NCBI GenBank assembly: GCA_020049805.1
Contig: JAGVLN010000007.1
Span: 1-62,385 of the forward strand
Reading direction: 5' to 3'
Source: Rickettsiales bacterium
GTDB taxonomy: Bacteria > Pseudomonadota > Alphaproteobacteria > Rickettsiales > JABSSG01
Length of the DNA stretch: 62,385 nucleotides
Made by a program: the position numbers and the translations under genes. This document shows positions 17,341 through 27,062 of this stretch, piece by piece (the first letter of the stretch is position 1; each line of letters begins with the position of its first letter). The notes beneath the pieces were generated by a model that was given only the letters and a program-made list of their open reading frames with translations, had not been told where the DNA came from and did no database searches.

Positions 17341-17664
17341 TTAAAAAGGAAATTTTAAGCCAGGAGGTAACGGCATACCACCCATCATATTAGACATTGA
17401 ACCTTCCATTTCTTCGTCTAATTTTTTCTTAGCATCATTAAATGCTGCTAGAATTAAATCTTCAAGTACATCTGCTTCGTTTTTATCTAATAATGAAGGG
17501 TCTAAAGAAATTTTATTCATTATTCCTTTTCCATTAAGCACTATTTTAACTAAACCGCCACCAGAAGAACCTTCAAATTCCTTTTGCGCCATTTCTTCCT
17601 GAGCTTGCATAACTTTTTGCTGCATCGATTGCATTTGTTTCATAATTTGATTAATATTTACCAT
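17341..17664 (-). CDS. ybaB: YbaB/EbfC family nucleoid-associated protein
   Basis: Small DNA-binding protein, 107 aa, with the family layout: an N-terminal helix rich in Met and Gln (MKQMQSMQQKVMQAQEEMAQ-type), the central GGGLVKIVLNGKG strand pair, ISLDPSLL and the C-terminal helix DLILAAFNDAKKKL, ending in a Met/Gly/Pro tail. It sits between dnaX (ten bases) and recR (three bases) and is certainly in the same operon. The family dimerises, coats the chromosome and is linked to recombination, replication and nucleoid structure. Confidence 0.95.
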   Translation of the reverse strand: MVNINQIMKQMQSMQQKVMQAQEEMAQKEFEGSSGGGLVKIVLNGKGIMNKISLDPSLLDKNEADVLEDLILAAFNDAKKKLDEEMEGSMSNMMGGMPLPPGLKFPF

Positions 17665-17674
17665 AATTCCTATC

Positions 17675-19258
17675 CTATGTTTTCATAATATTTTCTATAG
17701 TTGCACCTGGAAAAGCTTTCAAGATATTATCAACTATATCAGTTCTAGACAATGCTTGTTTTTCTTCTTCTAATAATGATTGCTCATAATCAGCTAAAGT
17801 TAGACCATCAACTAATTTATCACTTGCAACAATGAATTGCCATGTATGTCCAGTAAATTTATTAAGCTTAGCTGTAACTTGACTAGCAAAATCTTTGGGT
17901 AATTTACTTATTATTTTTACCTCAATTCGTCCGTGAGCATAATCTAATAATGCAACATCTGATTTAAGTTGATGATAAAGAATCATTTCTTTATTTGCTA
18001 AAAAGATTTCAGCAATTTTTTTAAATTCTACCATTGCTTCGCCATTCACTACTGACTTTGCTTGTGAAACTTGAGTGTCAATTTTTGGCTCTGTACTAAT
18101 ATTAGTATTTTGACCTTTAATAATTTCCTCTGGGGTAGGTAAATCTGCTAAACAACATATACGGATAATAATCATTTCTAAAGCTTGAATATTATTAGTA
18201 GATTTGCTCACTTCTTCAAAACCTTTAAGAAGCATTTGCCAGAGTATAGCCATACTCCTAGAATCAGTTTTTTTAGCTAAGTTTTTTACCAATTCACTTT
18301 CTGCATCTGATAAGTAAGCATTATCTTTGCTTTGTAAAAAATTAGGTATAACATGCATTTTAGAGACAACATTACATGCAGTAAGCAAATCTTCAATAAT
18401 TGATAGAGGTTCTGATCCTTTATGATAAAGATCATTCACAAATAATATTGCAGCTTCTGCTTCACCTTTTATTATTAAATCAAAAAGCTGATAAATTAAT
18501 ACCATACTAGTAATGCCCAATAAGCTTTGGACTTGTGATACTAAAATTTTACCATCAGTTTTTATATGCAAAATAACTTGATCTAATAAAGATAGACTAT
18601 CTCTTACTGAACCATCACTATGTAAAGCAATTAATTTTAATGCCGCTTCTTCAAATTTAATTTTTTCTGACGCACAAACTTCTTTTAAATGAGCTACCAG
18701 TTCATCAACAGTTAATCTTCGCAAATCAAATCTTTGACAACGAGAAATTATTGTTAGAGGAATCTTTTTAGGTTCAGTAGTAGCAAAAATGAATTTAGTG
18801 TGAGCTGGCGGCTCTTCTAAAGTCTTGAGTAATGCATTAAATGCATTAGTAGAAAGCATATGCACTTCATCTATAATATAAATTTTATATTTAGCAAGAA
18901 TAGGTGCATAACTAGCACCTTCAATGATTTCTCTTATGTCATTTATACCGGTTTTACTAGCAGCATCAACTTCTATTACATCTGGGTGATTTTCATTAAT
19001 AAAAGCTTTGCAGTTTGCGCATTCATTACATGCTTCAATATTTAGATCTTTAATTTGCAAATTAGTACAATTAATAGTTTTGGCAATAATTCTAGCCGTA
19101 GTAGTTTTACCAACACCTCTTATACCAGTTAATAAAAAAGCATGAGCAATTTTATTTTCCTTAATTGCATGCAATAAGGTGGCAACTAAAGATTCTTGCC
19201 CTTTAAGTTGGACAAAATTTGCTGGTCGATATTTACGAGCTAAAACTTGATAATTCAT
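17675..19258 (-). CDS. dnaX: DNA polymerase III subunit gamma/tau
   Basis: Clamp-loader ATPase of the replicative polymerase, 527 aa. Walker A GIRGVGKT lies at residues 45-52, the zinc-binding cysteines follow (NCTNLQ...ACNECANC), then Walker B IDEVHML and the sensor region TEPKKIPLTIISRCQRFDLRR. The C-terminal part (after about 370) is a divergent tau-like tail. The ATG at 19256-19258 precedes the conserved MNYQVLARKYRP. The gene starts 33 bp after the 3' end of the SRP RNA gene, an arrangement seen in other alphaproteobacteria. I did not see evidence for programmed frameshifting to a shorter gamma form. Confidence 0.95.
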   Translation of the reverse strand: MNYQVLARKYRPANFVQLKGQESLVATLLHAIKENKIAHAFLLTGIRGVGKTTTARIIAKTINCTNLQIKDLNIEACNECANCKAFINENHPDVIEVDAASKTGINDIREIIEGASYAPILAKYKIYIIDEVHMLSTNAFNALLKTLEEPPAHTKFIFATTEPKKIPLTIISRCQRFDLRRLTVDELVAHLKEVCASEKIKFEEAALKLIALHSDGSVRDSLSLLDQVILHIKTDGKILVSQVQSLLGITSMVLIYQLFDLIIKGEAEAAILFVNDLYHKGSEPLSIIEDLLTACNVVSKMHVIPNFLQSKDNAYLSDAESELVKNLAKKTDSRSMAILWQMLLKGFEEVSKSTNNIQALEMIIIRICCLADLPTPEEIIKGQNTNISTEPKIDTQVSQAKSVVNGEAMVEFKKIAEIFLANKEMILYHQLKSDVALLDYAHGRIEVKIISKLPKDFASQVTAKLNKFTGHTWQFIVASDKLVDGLTLADYEQSLLEEEKQALSRTDIVDNILKAFPGATIENIMKT

Positions 19259-19290
19259 GGTGATTTTTTATTAACTTTAATTTATTAAAA

Positions 19291-19373
19291 GGTGGAACGA
19301 CCCAATTTAGATTCGTTACGGCTGCTTCCTTTCGAACCTGACCGACTTGGCGATAAAACTGCCCGCTCCACCC
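19291..19373 (-). ncRNA. ffs: Bacterial signal recognition particle RNA (4.5S)
   Basis: Read on the minus strand the 83-nt stretch begins GGGTGGAGCGGGC and ends GTTCCACC, which pair as the terminal stem. The apical part contains GGTCAGGTTCGAAAGG followed by AAGCAGCC, the conserved Ffh-binding internal loops and tetraloop of small SRP RNA. The RNA works with Ffh to target inner-membrane proteins. The ends are set by the closing helix and could be off by a few bases. A promoter lies directly upstream. Confidence 0.95.
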
Positions 19374-19379
19374 ACTTAT

Positions 19380-19408
19380 TTTATGAAATAGTTTTAAACA
19401 TATTGCAA
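19380..19408 (-). promoter_or_regulatory. Promoter of the SRP RNA gene
   Basis: On the minus strand, -35 TTGCAA (19403-19408), a 17-base spacer and -10 CATAAA (19380-19385) lie about six bases before the predicted first base of the RNA. Confidence 0.55.
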
Positions 19409-19424
19409 GGAGATTTTTATAATA

Positions 19425-21755
19425 TTACTTTCCTTTTGCAGGCCTTGTTGTTCTAGGCCTTGCACTAACAACTGCTACAGTTGGTGAAACTTCTCCATGA
19501 ACATCAGCACCTTCCAACCTATCCCGTAATCTAGAAGTTTTTCCTTCAGTAAAACCACTTGATCTTCTACGACTATTTCCCTCTTCAACAGGGTCAGCTG
19601 TACTTCTTCTTTCATATCCTTTATGCCTTATCCCTTCTATTCCGTCTAGTATATCATTTGTACCTATTGAAAATGCTCCTGATCTTGTTCTTCCTATAGG
19701 GTCACCTACCGAAACTTCTGCACTTGATCTTCTACTTAAAGGTTTTTCTGCTTCTGTAAAAACAGAAGATTTTCCTTCCCTAGTCGCTTCTTCAACTTTA
19801 ATTTTATTAAAATTAGCTGCCACATCAGTTAAAAGTTCAGGATATTCTCTTGGTATATGGCGTTCGTTAGAAGTTAAGATACCATAACAACCACGTGAAC
19901 CACCTTGAAAACTGGACATAGTAGCAGTATGAGCCGCCGCAGCCATACGACTTGCAATCGCTCTTCCCATTTCACTATCAGGGTCAATACCTAAATTCCT
20001 TGCCACAGCTATATTAGAACTACGAAATTCTAAAAGGCCAGTACGGTCTTTTCCACTTTTACAGTATGGCACATATTCTGGTATTTTAGATAAATCTACT
20101 CCAGTAATATTTTCTTTTTGAATATGCTGAGATAAATTTCCTCTATTCATACTATACCCAATTAAACCCATACGCGCAGCCAATTCTAGATTTTCATTAG
20201 CCTCTGGTCTTCCTTTAAAGGCGCTACGAATTAATTTTGAAACCCGTTGAAATATGTTAGGTTTCCTTAATATAGATTGTTTAGCTTCAACTGCTGTTCT
20301 TAGATCAGCAATGATTTTCGGTGATAAAGTGCCATCCTTAGAAGCCTCATCTAATTCCCTTTGAGCTTTTTTCGCCCGCTTGTTAAACAAACTATTACCA
20401 TTCCGCAAAAAATCAGCAACAGCAGGAAGTTTGGCATGATCTGCTACTTTTGCCACTTCTGCTAATGCTTGATTATATCTTTCGTTACTTGTATCTTTAG
20501 AAATAACACGACGGGAATTCATCGGAGTTATGACCAAACTGACTCCACTGCCACCCATCCTGCTAGCAACTTTTTCAGATAATTTAATAATTGCAGGATC
20601 GGTACTAAATAAATCGCCAGATGAATTTAATGAAGTTAAACCTAGCCCATTACCTTCAACAACAAACCCTTGCATTTGTTCAACAGTATCCATACTGGCT
20701 TGCAATCTATCGCCTTTACCGTGAAAAGTTGGAGTCCCACTATGTTTACTTTCTGCCACTACATCAAGAGCTAGTTCCGCACCTGTTCCTCTAGAAACTG
20801 AAGTAACTTTCTCATAAGCATTACGCATACCAGGCACTAAATCAATTAATTGAGTTGGTATAACATGCTTTCCTTCAATAATCACCCCTGCATAACGCCT
20901 TATTAAACCTTGTTTAACTGGATCAAGTTGATCAAACCAATCCACGTCAGTTTTACCTTCTCTAATATCCCTAATCTTTTCAAACTGAGTTCGTAATTTC
21001 GGACTTAGGCCTAACTGCATTACCTCTGATTCAACAACATATCGATCCTGGTTATCTTTATCTTTGACTCTAGAAATAGTAGACACATGGTAATGAGGGG
21101 TATCAAATTGAGCAAATTCCTTAGCATATTCTAAATCTTTTGTTAAGGCTTTATGATCACTAAATAATGGCGCTCCATCTGCCTTTTTTATGCCTTTTAA
21201 TCCTTCGAGTAATTGGTAATTAGCCTGTTTTAATTGCGTAGTGCTAAATCCCTTTTCTAAATTATTTACTAACTCTTGAACTCCTGTTCTAAGTTGCCTA
21301 CGATGTTCCATTAACTGTGTTTCGGTAATTTCTCCCCTTTCAACAGCTAAATCCAGTAATATTTCGGCAGCTTGCACTGAATTTATATACTGAACCGCTA
21401 AAGATTCTGATCGTCCTTTTTCAGTAGCAATAGCATGACTACCATCTCTAATCAGATCTTGAGTTCCATCAGCATGATCCTGATAACCCCTTGTTATATG
21501 GTGAAGAGCATCACGCCTTGTTTCTAAAAGAACAATAATATCTGAATAGCTAACCTTTGCTCCAACAGAATCCCCACTTATAAGTTCTGAAGCAGACTTC
21601 TGTGCTGCTTCTAATTTACCTTGAGCTTCTTCATCAAAATTTGTTACTCCTGCAGGGCTTTTTAAATAAGAATTTACAGCTGTTCTCGTTTCTTCCTTAT
21701 TTTGGTTCAATCTAGAATAGTTATCTTGTCTAGGAGTGCTTTCAGTCGCTTTCAT
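19425..21755 (-). CDS. Putative effector with SopB/IpgD-like CX5R phosphatase motif, 776 aa
   Basis: No overall family is recognised, but residues 565-573 read CKSGKDRTG, the P-loop of the CX5R phosphoinositide phosphatases of the SopB/IpgD group (catalytic Cys565, Arg571; DNA 20037-20063). A second conserved-looking block precedes it at about 271-316 (WFDQLDP, KHVIPTQL, GMRNAYEK), and another follows, FQGGSRGCYGI (616-626). The N-terminal 210 residues are helical and probably coiled. The last 110 residues are Ser/Arg-rich and disordered and end RPRTTRPAKGK. There is no signal peptide or membrane segment. A cysteine-based lipid phosphatase acting on host phosphoinositides and exported by the type IV system encoded at 45.6-50.9 kb is my inference. 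It is a single-gene unit between ffs and lolA, both minus strand. Confidence 0.7.
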   Translation of the reverse strand: MKATESTPRQDNYSRLNQNKEETRTAVNSYLKSPAGVTNFDEEAQGKLEAAQKSASELISGDSVGAKVSYSDIIVLLETRRDALHHITRGYQDHADGTQDLIRDGSHAIATEKGRSESLAVQYINSVQAAEILLDLAVERGEITETQLMEHRRQLRTGVQELVNNLEKGFSTTQLKQANYQLLEGLKGIKKADGAPLFSDHKALTKDLEYAKEFAQFDTPHYHVSTISRVKDKDNQDRYVVESEVMQLGLSPKLRTQFEKIRDIREGKTDVDWFDQLDPVKQGLIRRYAGVIIEGKHVIPTQLIDLVPGMRNAYEKVTSVSRGTGAELALDVVAESKHSGTPTFHGKGDRLQASMDTVEQMQGFVVEGNGLGLTSLNSSGDLFSTDPAIIKLSEKVASRMGGSGVSLVITPMNSRRVISKDTSNERYNQALAEVAKVADHAKLPAVADFLRNGNSLFNKRAKKAQRELDEASKDGTLSPKIIADLRTAVEAKQSILRKPNIFQRVSKLIRSAFKGRPEANENLELAARMGLIGYSMNRGNLSQHIQKENITGVDLSKIPEYVPYCKSGKDRTGLLEFRSSNIAVARNLGIDPDSEMGRAIASRMAAAAHTATMSSFQGGSRGCYGILTSNERHIPREYPELLTDVAANFNKIKVEEATREGKSSVFTEAEKPLSRRSSAEVSVGDPIGRTRSGAFSIGTNDILDGIEGIRHKGYERRSTADPVEEGNSRRRSSGFTEGKTSRLRDRLEGADVHGEVSPTVAVVSARPRTTRPAKGK

Positions 21756-21845
21756 TTTTAACCATTTAATTTAGTGTTTAATAATATAATAAAGCTAGAT
21801 TGGTTAAAAATCTCTTAATAGTCTAAAACAAAAGCAAAAATGTTA

Positions 21846-22436
21846 TTATTTTTTTGGGCGTGATAATTTATGGCTATGAAAAATAAATAATTTATCATCT
21901 AGTTTAGGGACTTCTGTAAAATTGATAAAATCTATTATAACTTTATTATGCGATTCATCAATAATCTCTAAACCAGAAAGAACCAGAGGAGTTTGCTTAA
22001 AAATAAGCATAATAGATCCTGAATAATTCTTTTTATTTAATAAGATTTTTATTTCTTTGCCATTATTTACTATTTTATCAACCGTAATCTCGCCACTAGA
22101 AAGCTTTATATTCTTTTGTGATAACAACGATAAAAAATCTTCTCGGTTTTTAAAATATGACACTTGATCTAATTGTTGGTCGAAATGAACTAAATCTTTG
22201 TTACTGATTATAATTAATATTTTTTTTGGCACTTCATATTGCCAACGCATTTTCCCGGGACGAGAAAGAAAAAACTTTCCTTTCTGTTGGTTATCTTGAT
22301 TATCAGTTTGCACAAAATCTGCACTAACATTATGCAATGAATTTAGGTATCTCTCAATAGCAGCAATATCATTAGCTAAAGCTATATTGCTTATAGCTAA
22401 TAGCAGACATAGTCTAATTATTATTTTATTTAACAT
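21846..22436 (-). CDS. lolA: Outer-membrane lipoprotein carrier LolA
   Basis: Periplasmic chaperone that takes lipoproteins from LolCDE to the outer membrane. A signal peptide occupies residues 1-22 (hydrophobic LCLLLAISNIALA). The mature part has the LolA wording SADFVQTDNQ, KGKFFLSRPGKMRWQYEVP and the SSGEITVDKI region; total 196 aa. Its start shares bases with the ftsK stop (TAATG at 22434-22438), so it is translationally coupled to ftsK, an order common in alphaproteobacteria. Its presence implies an outer membrane with sorted lipoproteins. Confidence 0.92.
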   Translation of the reverse strand: MLNKIIIRLCLLLAISNIALANDIAAIERYLNSLHNVSADFVQTDNQDNQQKGKFFLSRPGKMRWQYEVPKKILIIISNKDLVHFDQQLDQVSYFKNREDFLSLLSQKNIKLSSGEITVDKIVNNGKEIKILLNKKNYSGSIMLIFKQTPLVLSGLEIIDESHNKVIIDFINFTEVPKLDDKLFIFHSHKLSRPKK

Positions 22437-24661
22437 TATTCCTTTGCTAAAATTTCTCGCTTACCCATAGGATCAGGCTTACTAACCACAGAATTTTTTT
22501 CCATCTGCTCTACAATCGTAGCTGCACGATTATAACCGATTTTAAAATATCTTTGGATGTAGCTAATAGAAACTTTACGCTCACGTAAGATTAAAGCTAC
22601 AGCTTGATCATATAACTCATCTAAATCTTCAGGATTCAGAAGCGATGATGTCTCTTCTTCATCTTCAGTTATATCAACTGTATAAATTGGCTCTCCTTGT
22701 TGTTTTAGATAACTAACCACGTTATCTACTTCTTGATCTGCTACAAAAGGCCCATGGATACGTTTAATTTTATTACCACCAGACATATAAAGCATATCAC
22801 CTTTACCCAGTAATTGCTCAGCTCCAGCTTCGCCCAAAATAGTTCTACTATCTATTTTTGAAGTAACTTGAAAACTAATTCTAGTTGGGAAATTTGCTTT
22901 AATAACGCCGGTGATTACATCAACTGATGGACGTTGGGTTGCCATAATAATATGAATACCAGCCGCACGTGCCATTTGCGCTAACCGCTGAATAGATGCT
23001 TCTATTTCCTTACCGGCAACAATCATCAAATCTGCCATTTCATCCACAATAACTACTATATATGGCAATGGTTTTACATCTAATTCAACATTTTCATATA
23101 TTGGTCGACCTGTTTCTTGATCGAAACCTGTTTGAACACGTTTATTTAATTTTTCTCCTTTATCCTGAGCCTCTTCAATTTTTTTATTATAGCCCGAGAC
23201 GTTTCTAACTCCTAAATTTGACATTAAGCGATATCTATTTTCCATTTCTTTCACTGTCCACTTTAAAGCTGTAACTGCTTTACTTGGTTCAGTAACAACT
23301 GGCGCCATAAGGTGAGGAATACCATCATAAGCTGATAACTCGAGCATTTTAGGATCAATCATTACTAACTTACATTGATCTGGTGAAAGTTTATATAGTA
23401 AGGATAAAATCATAGTATTTACAGCTACTGATTTTCCTGAGCCGGTTGTTCCCGCAACTAATAAATGTGGCATTGACGCGAGGTCTACTATTATTGGCTC
23501 ACCGCTAATATCTTTACCTAAGATTATCGGTAATTCACATTTATTGTTAACATATGCTTCTGATTGGATTAATTCTTTTAAATAAACCATTTCTCTTGTT
23601 TGATTTGGCAATTCTATACCCAATGAATTTTTGCCAGGAATTATAGCTATTCTGGTAGATAAAGCACACATCGAACGAGCAATATCATCAGCTAAACCAA
23701 TAATACGTGAAGACTTAGTACCAGCTGCTGGCTCTAGCTCATATAGCGTTACTACAGGTCCAGGATATGCACCTATAATTTTACCTTTAACTCCAAAATC
23801 TCCTAAATGAGATAAGAGTCTTTCAGAGTTTTCTTCTAATACAGATTTACTTATATTATTTTTTTGAGATTTGTTATTTATTGGATTAAGCAAATCAATT
23901 GAAGGTAAAGAGAAATGACCAGTTACTTTATTGCGTACTTTAGGAGCAGATTTAGTAATAATTTTAATAGTGTCTGAGACTTTTGGTGGAGTTTCTAATA
24001 AATCATGATAAGGATAAGGTACTTGTTCTGTTTTTTTGAATTTTCTAGCAAATAACTTAATGATCTGGTAGCAACTGATAATACAATACCACCCTAACCT
24101 AAAACTATAAATCAAAACCTTATTACATTTTTTGGAAAATTCATACCAATTGCTCAATCGCACGCCACAACTAAAATATATGCAAATTATAAAAATAACT
24201 GCTATTGCTGGCAGCAACCAAATTCTATATTGAATATTGATCATTCCATATAGCAGCCGCCCAACCAACCCTCCACTTGAAAGCATCACCCCATAAAAAT
24301 TAAAATTGAATCCAGCAAGTATGGTGGATAACAACAAAATTGATATTAATAAAGTAATGAATTTAAACCAGAAAGAGGTAAGCAAATTGTAGACTAAGCA
24401 ATGTGTTGCCCAAAAAAGAGGAACAATCACTAATAACGCACTACTTAAGCCAAATAACTGAATTAACAAATCTGCGCTATATGAACCAGTGACACCAAGC
24501 AAATTGGATACTGGTAAATCATTAACATGATTAAATGATTCATCATGAGGATTATAAGATAGAAATGCTATAGCTAGAGCTATAGCAAATCCAGTAAATA
24601 TTATTCCCAAGAAAAAGGTAAAGAAACTAAACTTGGAATTAAAATATCTATTATAGCTCAT
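22436..24661 (-). CDS. ftsK: DNA translocase FtsK
   Basis: Divisome-anchored DNA pump that clears chromosome termini through the septum and activates XerCD. Of 741 aa, the first 210 hold four to five membrane helices (about 11-34, 64-90, 99-118, 146-166, 183-205). The linker is short (about 210-270). The motor has Walker A GTTGSGKS at 404-411, Walker B VVIVDEMADL near 536-545, and the ATQRPSVDVITG block (574-585). The C-terminal winged-helix gamma domain (about 675-741) that reads KOPS sites is intact. The start overlaps none; the stop overlaps the lolA start by one base. Confidence 0.96.
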   Translation of the reverse strand: MSYNRYFNSKFSFFTFFLGIIFTGFAIALAIAFLSYNPHDESFNHVNDLPVSNLLGVTGSYSADLLIQLFGLSSALLVIVPLFWATHCLVYNLLTSFWFKFITLLISILLLSTILAGFNFNFYGVMLSSGGLVGRLLYGMINIQYRIWLLPAIAVIFIICIYFSCGVRLSNWYEFSKKCNKVLIYSFRLGWYCIISCYQIIKLFARKFKKTEQVPYPYHDLLETPPKVSDTIKIITKSAPKVRNKVTGHFSLPSIDLLNPINNKSQKNNISKSVLEENSERLLSHLGDFGVKGKIIGAYPGPVVTLYELEPAAGTKSSRIIGLADDIARSMCALSTRIAIIPGKNSLGIELPNQTREMVYLKELIQSEAYVNNKCELPIILGKDISGEPIIVDLASMPHLLVAGTTGSGKSVAVNTMILSLLYKLSPDQCKLVMIDPKMLELSAYDGIPHLMAPVVTEPSKAVTALKWTVKEMENRYRLMSNLGVRNVSGYNKKIEEAQDKGEKLNKRVQTGFDQETGRPIYENVELDVKPLPYIVVIVDEMADLMIVAGKEIEASIQRLAQMARAAGIHIIMATQRPSVDVITGVIKANFPTRISFQVTSKIDSRTILGEAGAEQLLGKGDMLYMSGGNKIKRIHGPFVADQEVDNVVSYLKQQGEPIYTVDITEDEEETSSLLNPEDLDELYDQAVALILRERKVSISYIQRYFKIGYNRAATIVEQMEKNSVVSKPDPMGKREILAKE

Positions 24662-24694
24662 AATTCGTCTATTACTAAAACTAGATGACTATGA

Positions 24695-25738
24695 TTAATT
24701 ATGAAGCGAATATAACATAAGATCAACTATAGTCGCATGACCAAATTTAATATTTCTATCTTCGTTTTTAATTTCTACAGTCAAATTATCACCTAGCTGA
24801 TCAGAATTAGTTCCTGCCATTTTAGATAATAAACCTCTAATATAATTAGCCTTCTTAGCAGTAGAAATTTGTTCTACCGAATTCAAGAAATTAGGCACAT
24901 TATTTAAAGTTACTGTAATAAGCCCTTTAGAATCTTGAGTAGAATTCATTAGAGTAAGGTTACCTAGTATATTTAGGCTATAATTTTGCATAGTGAAATT
25001 AAACTTATTAAAATCAAATACTATCCCCTTTGTTTGGTTATCTTGTTCATTCAATAGTAATTTGATATTAAAATTACTATCTAAATTAAATAGACCAGTC
25101 ATATAAGCAGGCGAATCAATGCTGCCTTCTCCTGATAATGTGCTTAAAACTGCAAACTCATCAACCTCTTTACTACGTTGTAAGGTTAGATCTATGTTAT
25201 TTTTTGGAGAAAGAAATACTATTTTCTTCAATATATTATCTTCTAAAGAATAACCTAAATCTTGATACTGAAGAGATTTAACATTGCGAAAATTAAATAA
25301 AGCAGCTAAAGCATCTCCACTTGCACCTAAAAACCTATATGCAGGTTGTCGTAACCTAATTAATAAAGAAGCAGGTTTATCGTATCTTAAAGTATAATTA
25401 TGTTTATTATCAACTGTGTTTATAGTGATTTCCTTTGTTGTGTTTATGGTAAATGTATCAATATATAGATTACTTTTAAAAACTATATCTCCTAAATTAA
25501 CCACAGTATTATTATCTTCAGTTTGTCCAGTTACAGATAAATTACGAAAACTATAATCTAAATTAAATGGGAACCCTGAGAGTTCTATTTTATCAGCAGT
25601 AATTAAATAATTTTTTGAGCTACTAAAAGTATCTTGCATTACCTTTTTTATATATATACCCCAACTATACCATGCTACGCTATATAACACGAATAAAGTG
25701 AACATTATATAAATCACTCTTTTTAAAGTACGGCCCAT
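24695..25738 (-). CDS. DUF2125-like membrane-anchored protein, 347 aa
   Basis: One N-terminal membrane anchor (about residues 9-28, IMFTLFVLYSVAWYSWGIYI) is followed by a beta-rich periplasmic part with the ITADKIELSGFPFNLDYSFRNLSV wording that recalls DUF2125 proteins of alphaproteobacteria, a family related in style to AsmA-like envelope proteins. The role is unknown. The ATG at 25736-25738 has a GGGAGA ribosome site. It lies between fdx (20 bp upstream) and ftsK (33 bp downstream) on the same strand, so it is probably transcribed from the fdx promoter. The family assignment is from memory of the pattern and is moderate. Confidence 0.6.
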   Translation of the reverse strand: MGRTLKRVIYIMFTLFVLYSVAWYSWGIYIKKVMQDTFSSSKNYLITADKIELSGFPFNLDYSFRNLSVTGQTEDNNTVVNLGDIVFKSNLYIDTFTINTTKEITINTVDNKHNYTLRYDKPASLLIRLRQPAYRFLGASGDALAALFNFRNVKSLQYQDLGYSLEDNILKKIVFLSPKNNIDLTLQRSKEVDEFAVLSTLSGEGSIDSPAYMTGLFNLDSNFNIKLLLNEQDNQTKGIVFDFNKFNFTMQNYSLNILGNLTLMNSTQDSKGLITVTLNNVPNFLNSVEQISTAKKANYIRGLLSKMAGTNSDQLGDNLTVEIKNEDRNIKFGHATIVDLMLYSLHN

Positions 25739-25758
25739 AAACTATCTCCCTATAAAAT

Positions 25759-26094
25759 CTATTTGTTAACCATCATATTTCTTGTTGCTGAAGGCAACTT
25801 AACTTTTAACCCGTCTAATTCTTCATTCATAATAATCTGACATCCTAACCTTGAAGTTTGAGTCAAACCGAATGCTAGATCTAACATATCTTCTTCATCT
25901 TCAGTCGGCTCTTTGAGTAAAGCAAAATAATCAGGATCTACTATAACATGACATGTAGAACATGCTAAAGAACCTTCACAAGCCCCTTCTAAATCTATAT
26001 CATTTTTATGCGCAATCTCTAAAACTGATAAACCTATAGGCGCATCTACTTCTTTTTCGCTTCCATCAGCTTGTATAAAAAACATTTTTGGCAT
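25759..26094 (-). CDS. fdx: ISC-type [2Fe-2S] ferredoxin
   Basis: Electron donor for iron-sulfur cluster assembly, 111 aa. The plant/adrenodoxin-type cluster ligands are in [10 protein letters not shown] (about residues 39-48), with the fourth cysteine in SRLGCQI. The [14 protein letters not shown] wording is that of ISC ferredoxins. In most alphaproteobacteria fdx directly follows hscA; here a 257-residue unknown gene in the opposite direction (26288-27061) separates them, and fdx has its own promoter (26124-26152). An AGGAG site precedes the ATG. Confidence 0.95.
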   Translation of the reverse strand: MPKMFFIQADGSEKEVDAPIGLSVLEIAHKNDIDLEGACEGSLACSTCHVIVDPDYFALLKEPTEDEEDMLDLAFGLTQTSRLGCQIIMNEELDGLKVKLPSATRNMMVNK

Positions 26095-26123
26095 TATTAT
26101 TCCTACTCCTTATAAAATAATTT

Positions 26124-26152
26124 ACTATAGCGCCTATAAAGAATCAAATCAA
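26124..26152 (-). promoter_or_regulatory. Independent promoter of fdx
   Basis: On the minus strand, -35 TTGATT (26147-26152), a 17-base spacer and -10 TATAGT (26124-26129) lie 29 bp before the fdx ATG. It would let fdx be expressed although it is cut off from the isc operon. Confidence 0.6.
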
Positions 26153-26287
26153 TTCCTGTTTGATCAATAAGAAAGAAAAATATTTAAATGAATTATTTCA
26201 AAATACATATTCAATATTAGATTATTAACCATTTCTTTACTTCTGTGCTTTAAACTTTAAATATAGACTTAAATAAGGAAACATAAA

Positions 26288-27061
26288 ATGCCTGCAATGA
26301 CGAAAAGAGAATTCGATACTTACACATCAAATTTAAGAGAACTGGGTCCGGCTGGCGAATATGCAGCTTCTACTATTAGTTTTACTGAAAGAGACACTGT
26401 CGAGAATATAACTTCTAATGCCGTATCTGGGCTTGTTTCTTACTTAACCACCTCTGGCGAAAAAGAATCTCCTTACGCTGAGTTAGGAAATCTAATCACA
26501 AAACATAAAAATCAAAAATTAGAACAACTATTAAATTCTATATATGACGAATTTATAGTACCTAATTTTGGTAATAAAATAACAAAAGAGGCTTTTATTG
26601 ATGCTTTACAAACCTCACCTGAATTGAAAGAATCATTTAAAAAATGCAAAAGTAGCATCCTTGGCGCTGTAAAAGAAGGGATAAAACGTTTCGCTGCTCT
26701 TGTCGGAAGTATATTATGTTTTGGCGGAGGCCTTATAGCATGTGCTGAAGGTTTATCAGGTCAATTGTATATAGCACCTGATTTATTTAACACCGGCTTT
26801 GAATTATTAGGTAGAGCAATTTTTGGTAACCTCGATAGTGATTTTAAAAATGCACGAAATAAAGATAAACTTATTCTAAATGTACTAGCTACTGCTACAA
26901 AGCTTGCTGTGGAATCTGTTCCCGCAGCTAAAGGCCTAGTAGAAGAAGTCGATAGGATTAAAGGTCATATAGCTGCGAAAAATTTTTCAAATACATTTGG
27001 CTCCACAATTGCTTCTGCAAGACCTCAATCGAAAGGTACTGGTCCAGCAAGACGTTATTAA
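26288..27061 (+). CDS. Unknown protein with basic tail, 257 aa, interrupting the isc-fdx cluster
   Basis: Not recognised. Mostly helical, with one hydrophobic Gly/Cys/Ala segment (LVGSILCFGGGLIACAEGL, about residues 138-156) that could be a membrane helix. The tail is low-complexity and basic, ASARPQSKGTGPARRY, like those of several other unknown proteins in the window. The ATG at 26288 has an AAGGAA ribosome site. It reads against hscA and fdx, sits exactly between them, and its stop is one base from the hscA stop, so it looks like a gene inserted into a previously continuous isc-fdx operon. A secreted effector is possible, but the evidence is only the tail and context. Confidence 0.6.
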   Translation: MPAMTKREFDTYTSNLRELGPAGEYAASTISFTERDTVENITSNAVSGLVSYLTTSGEKESPYAELGNLITKHKNQKLEQLLNSIYDEFIVPNFGNKITKEAFIDALQTSPELKESFKKCKSSILGAVKEGIKRFAALVGSILCFGGGLIACAEGLSGQLYIAPDLFNTGFELLGRAIFGNLDSDFKNARNKDKLILNVLATATKLAVESVPAAKGLVEEVDRIKGHIAAKNFSNTFGSTIASARPQSKGTGPARRY

Positions 27062-27062
27062 G

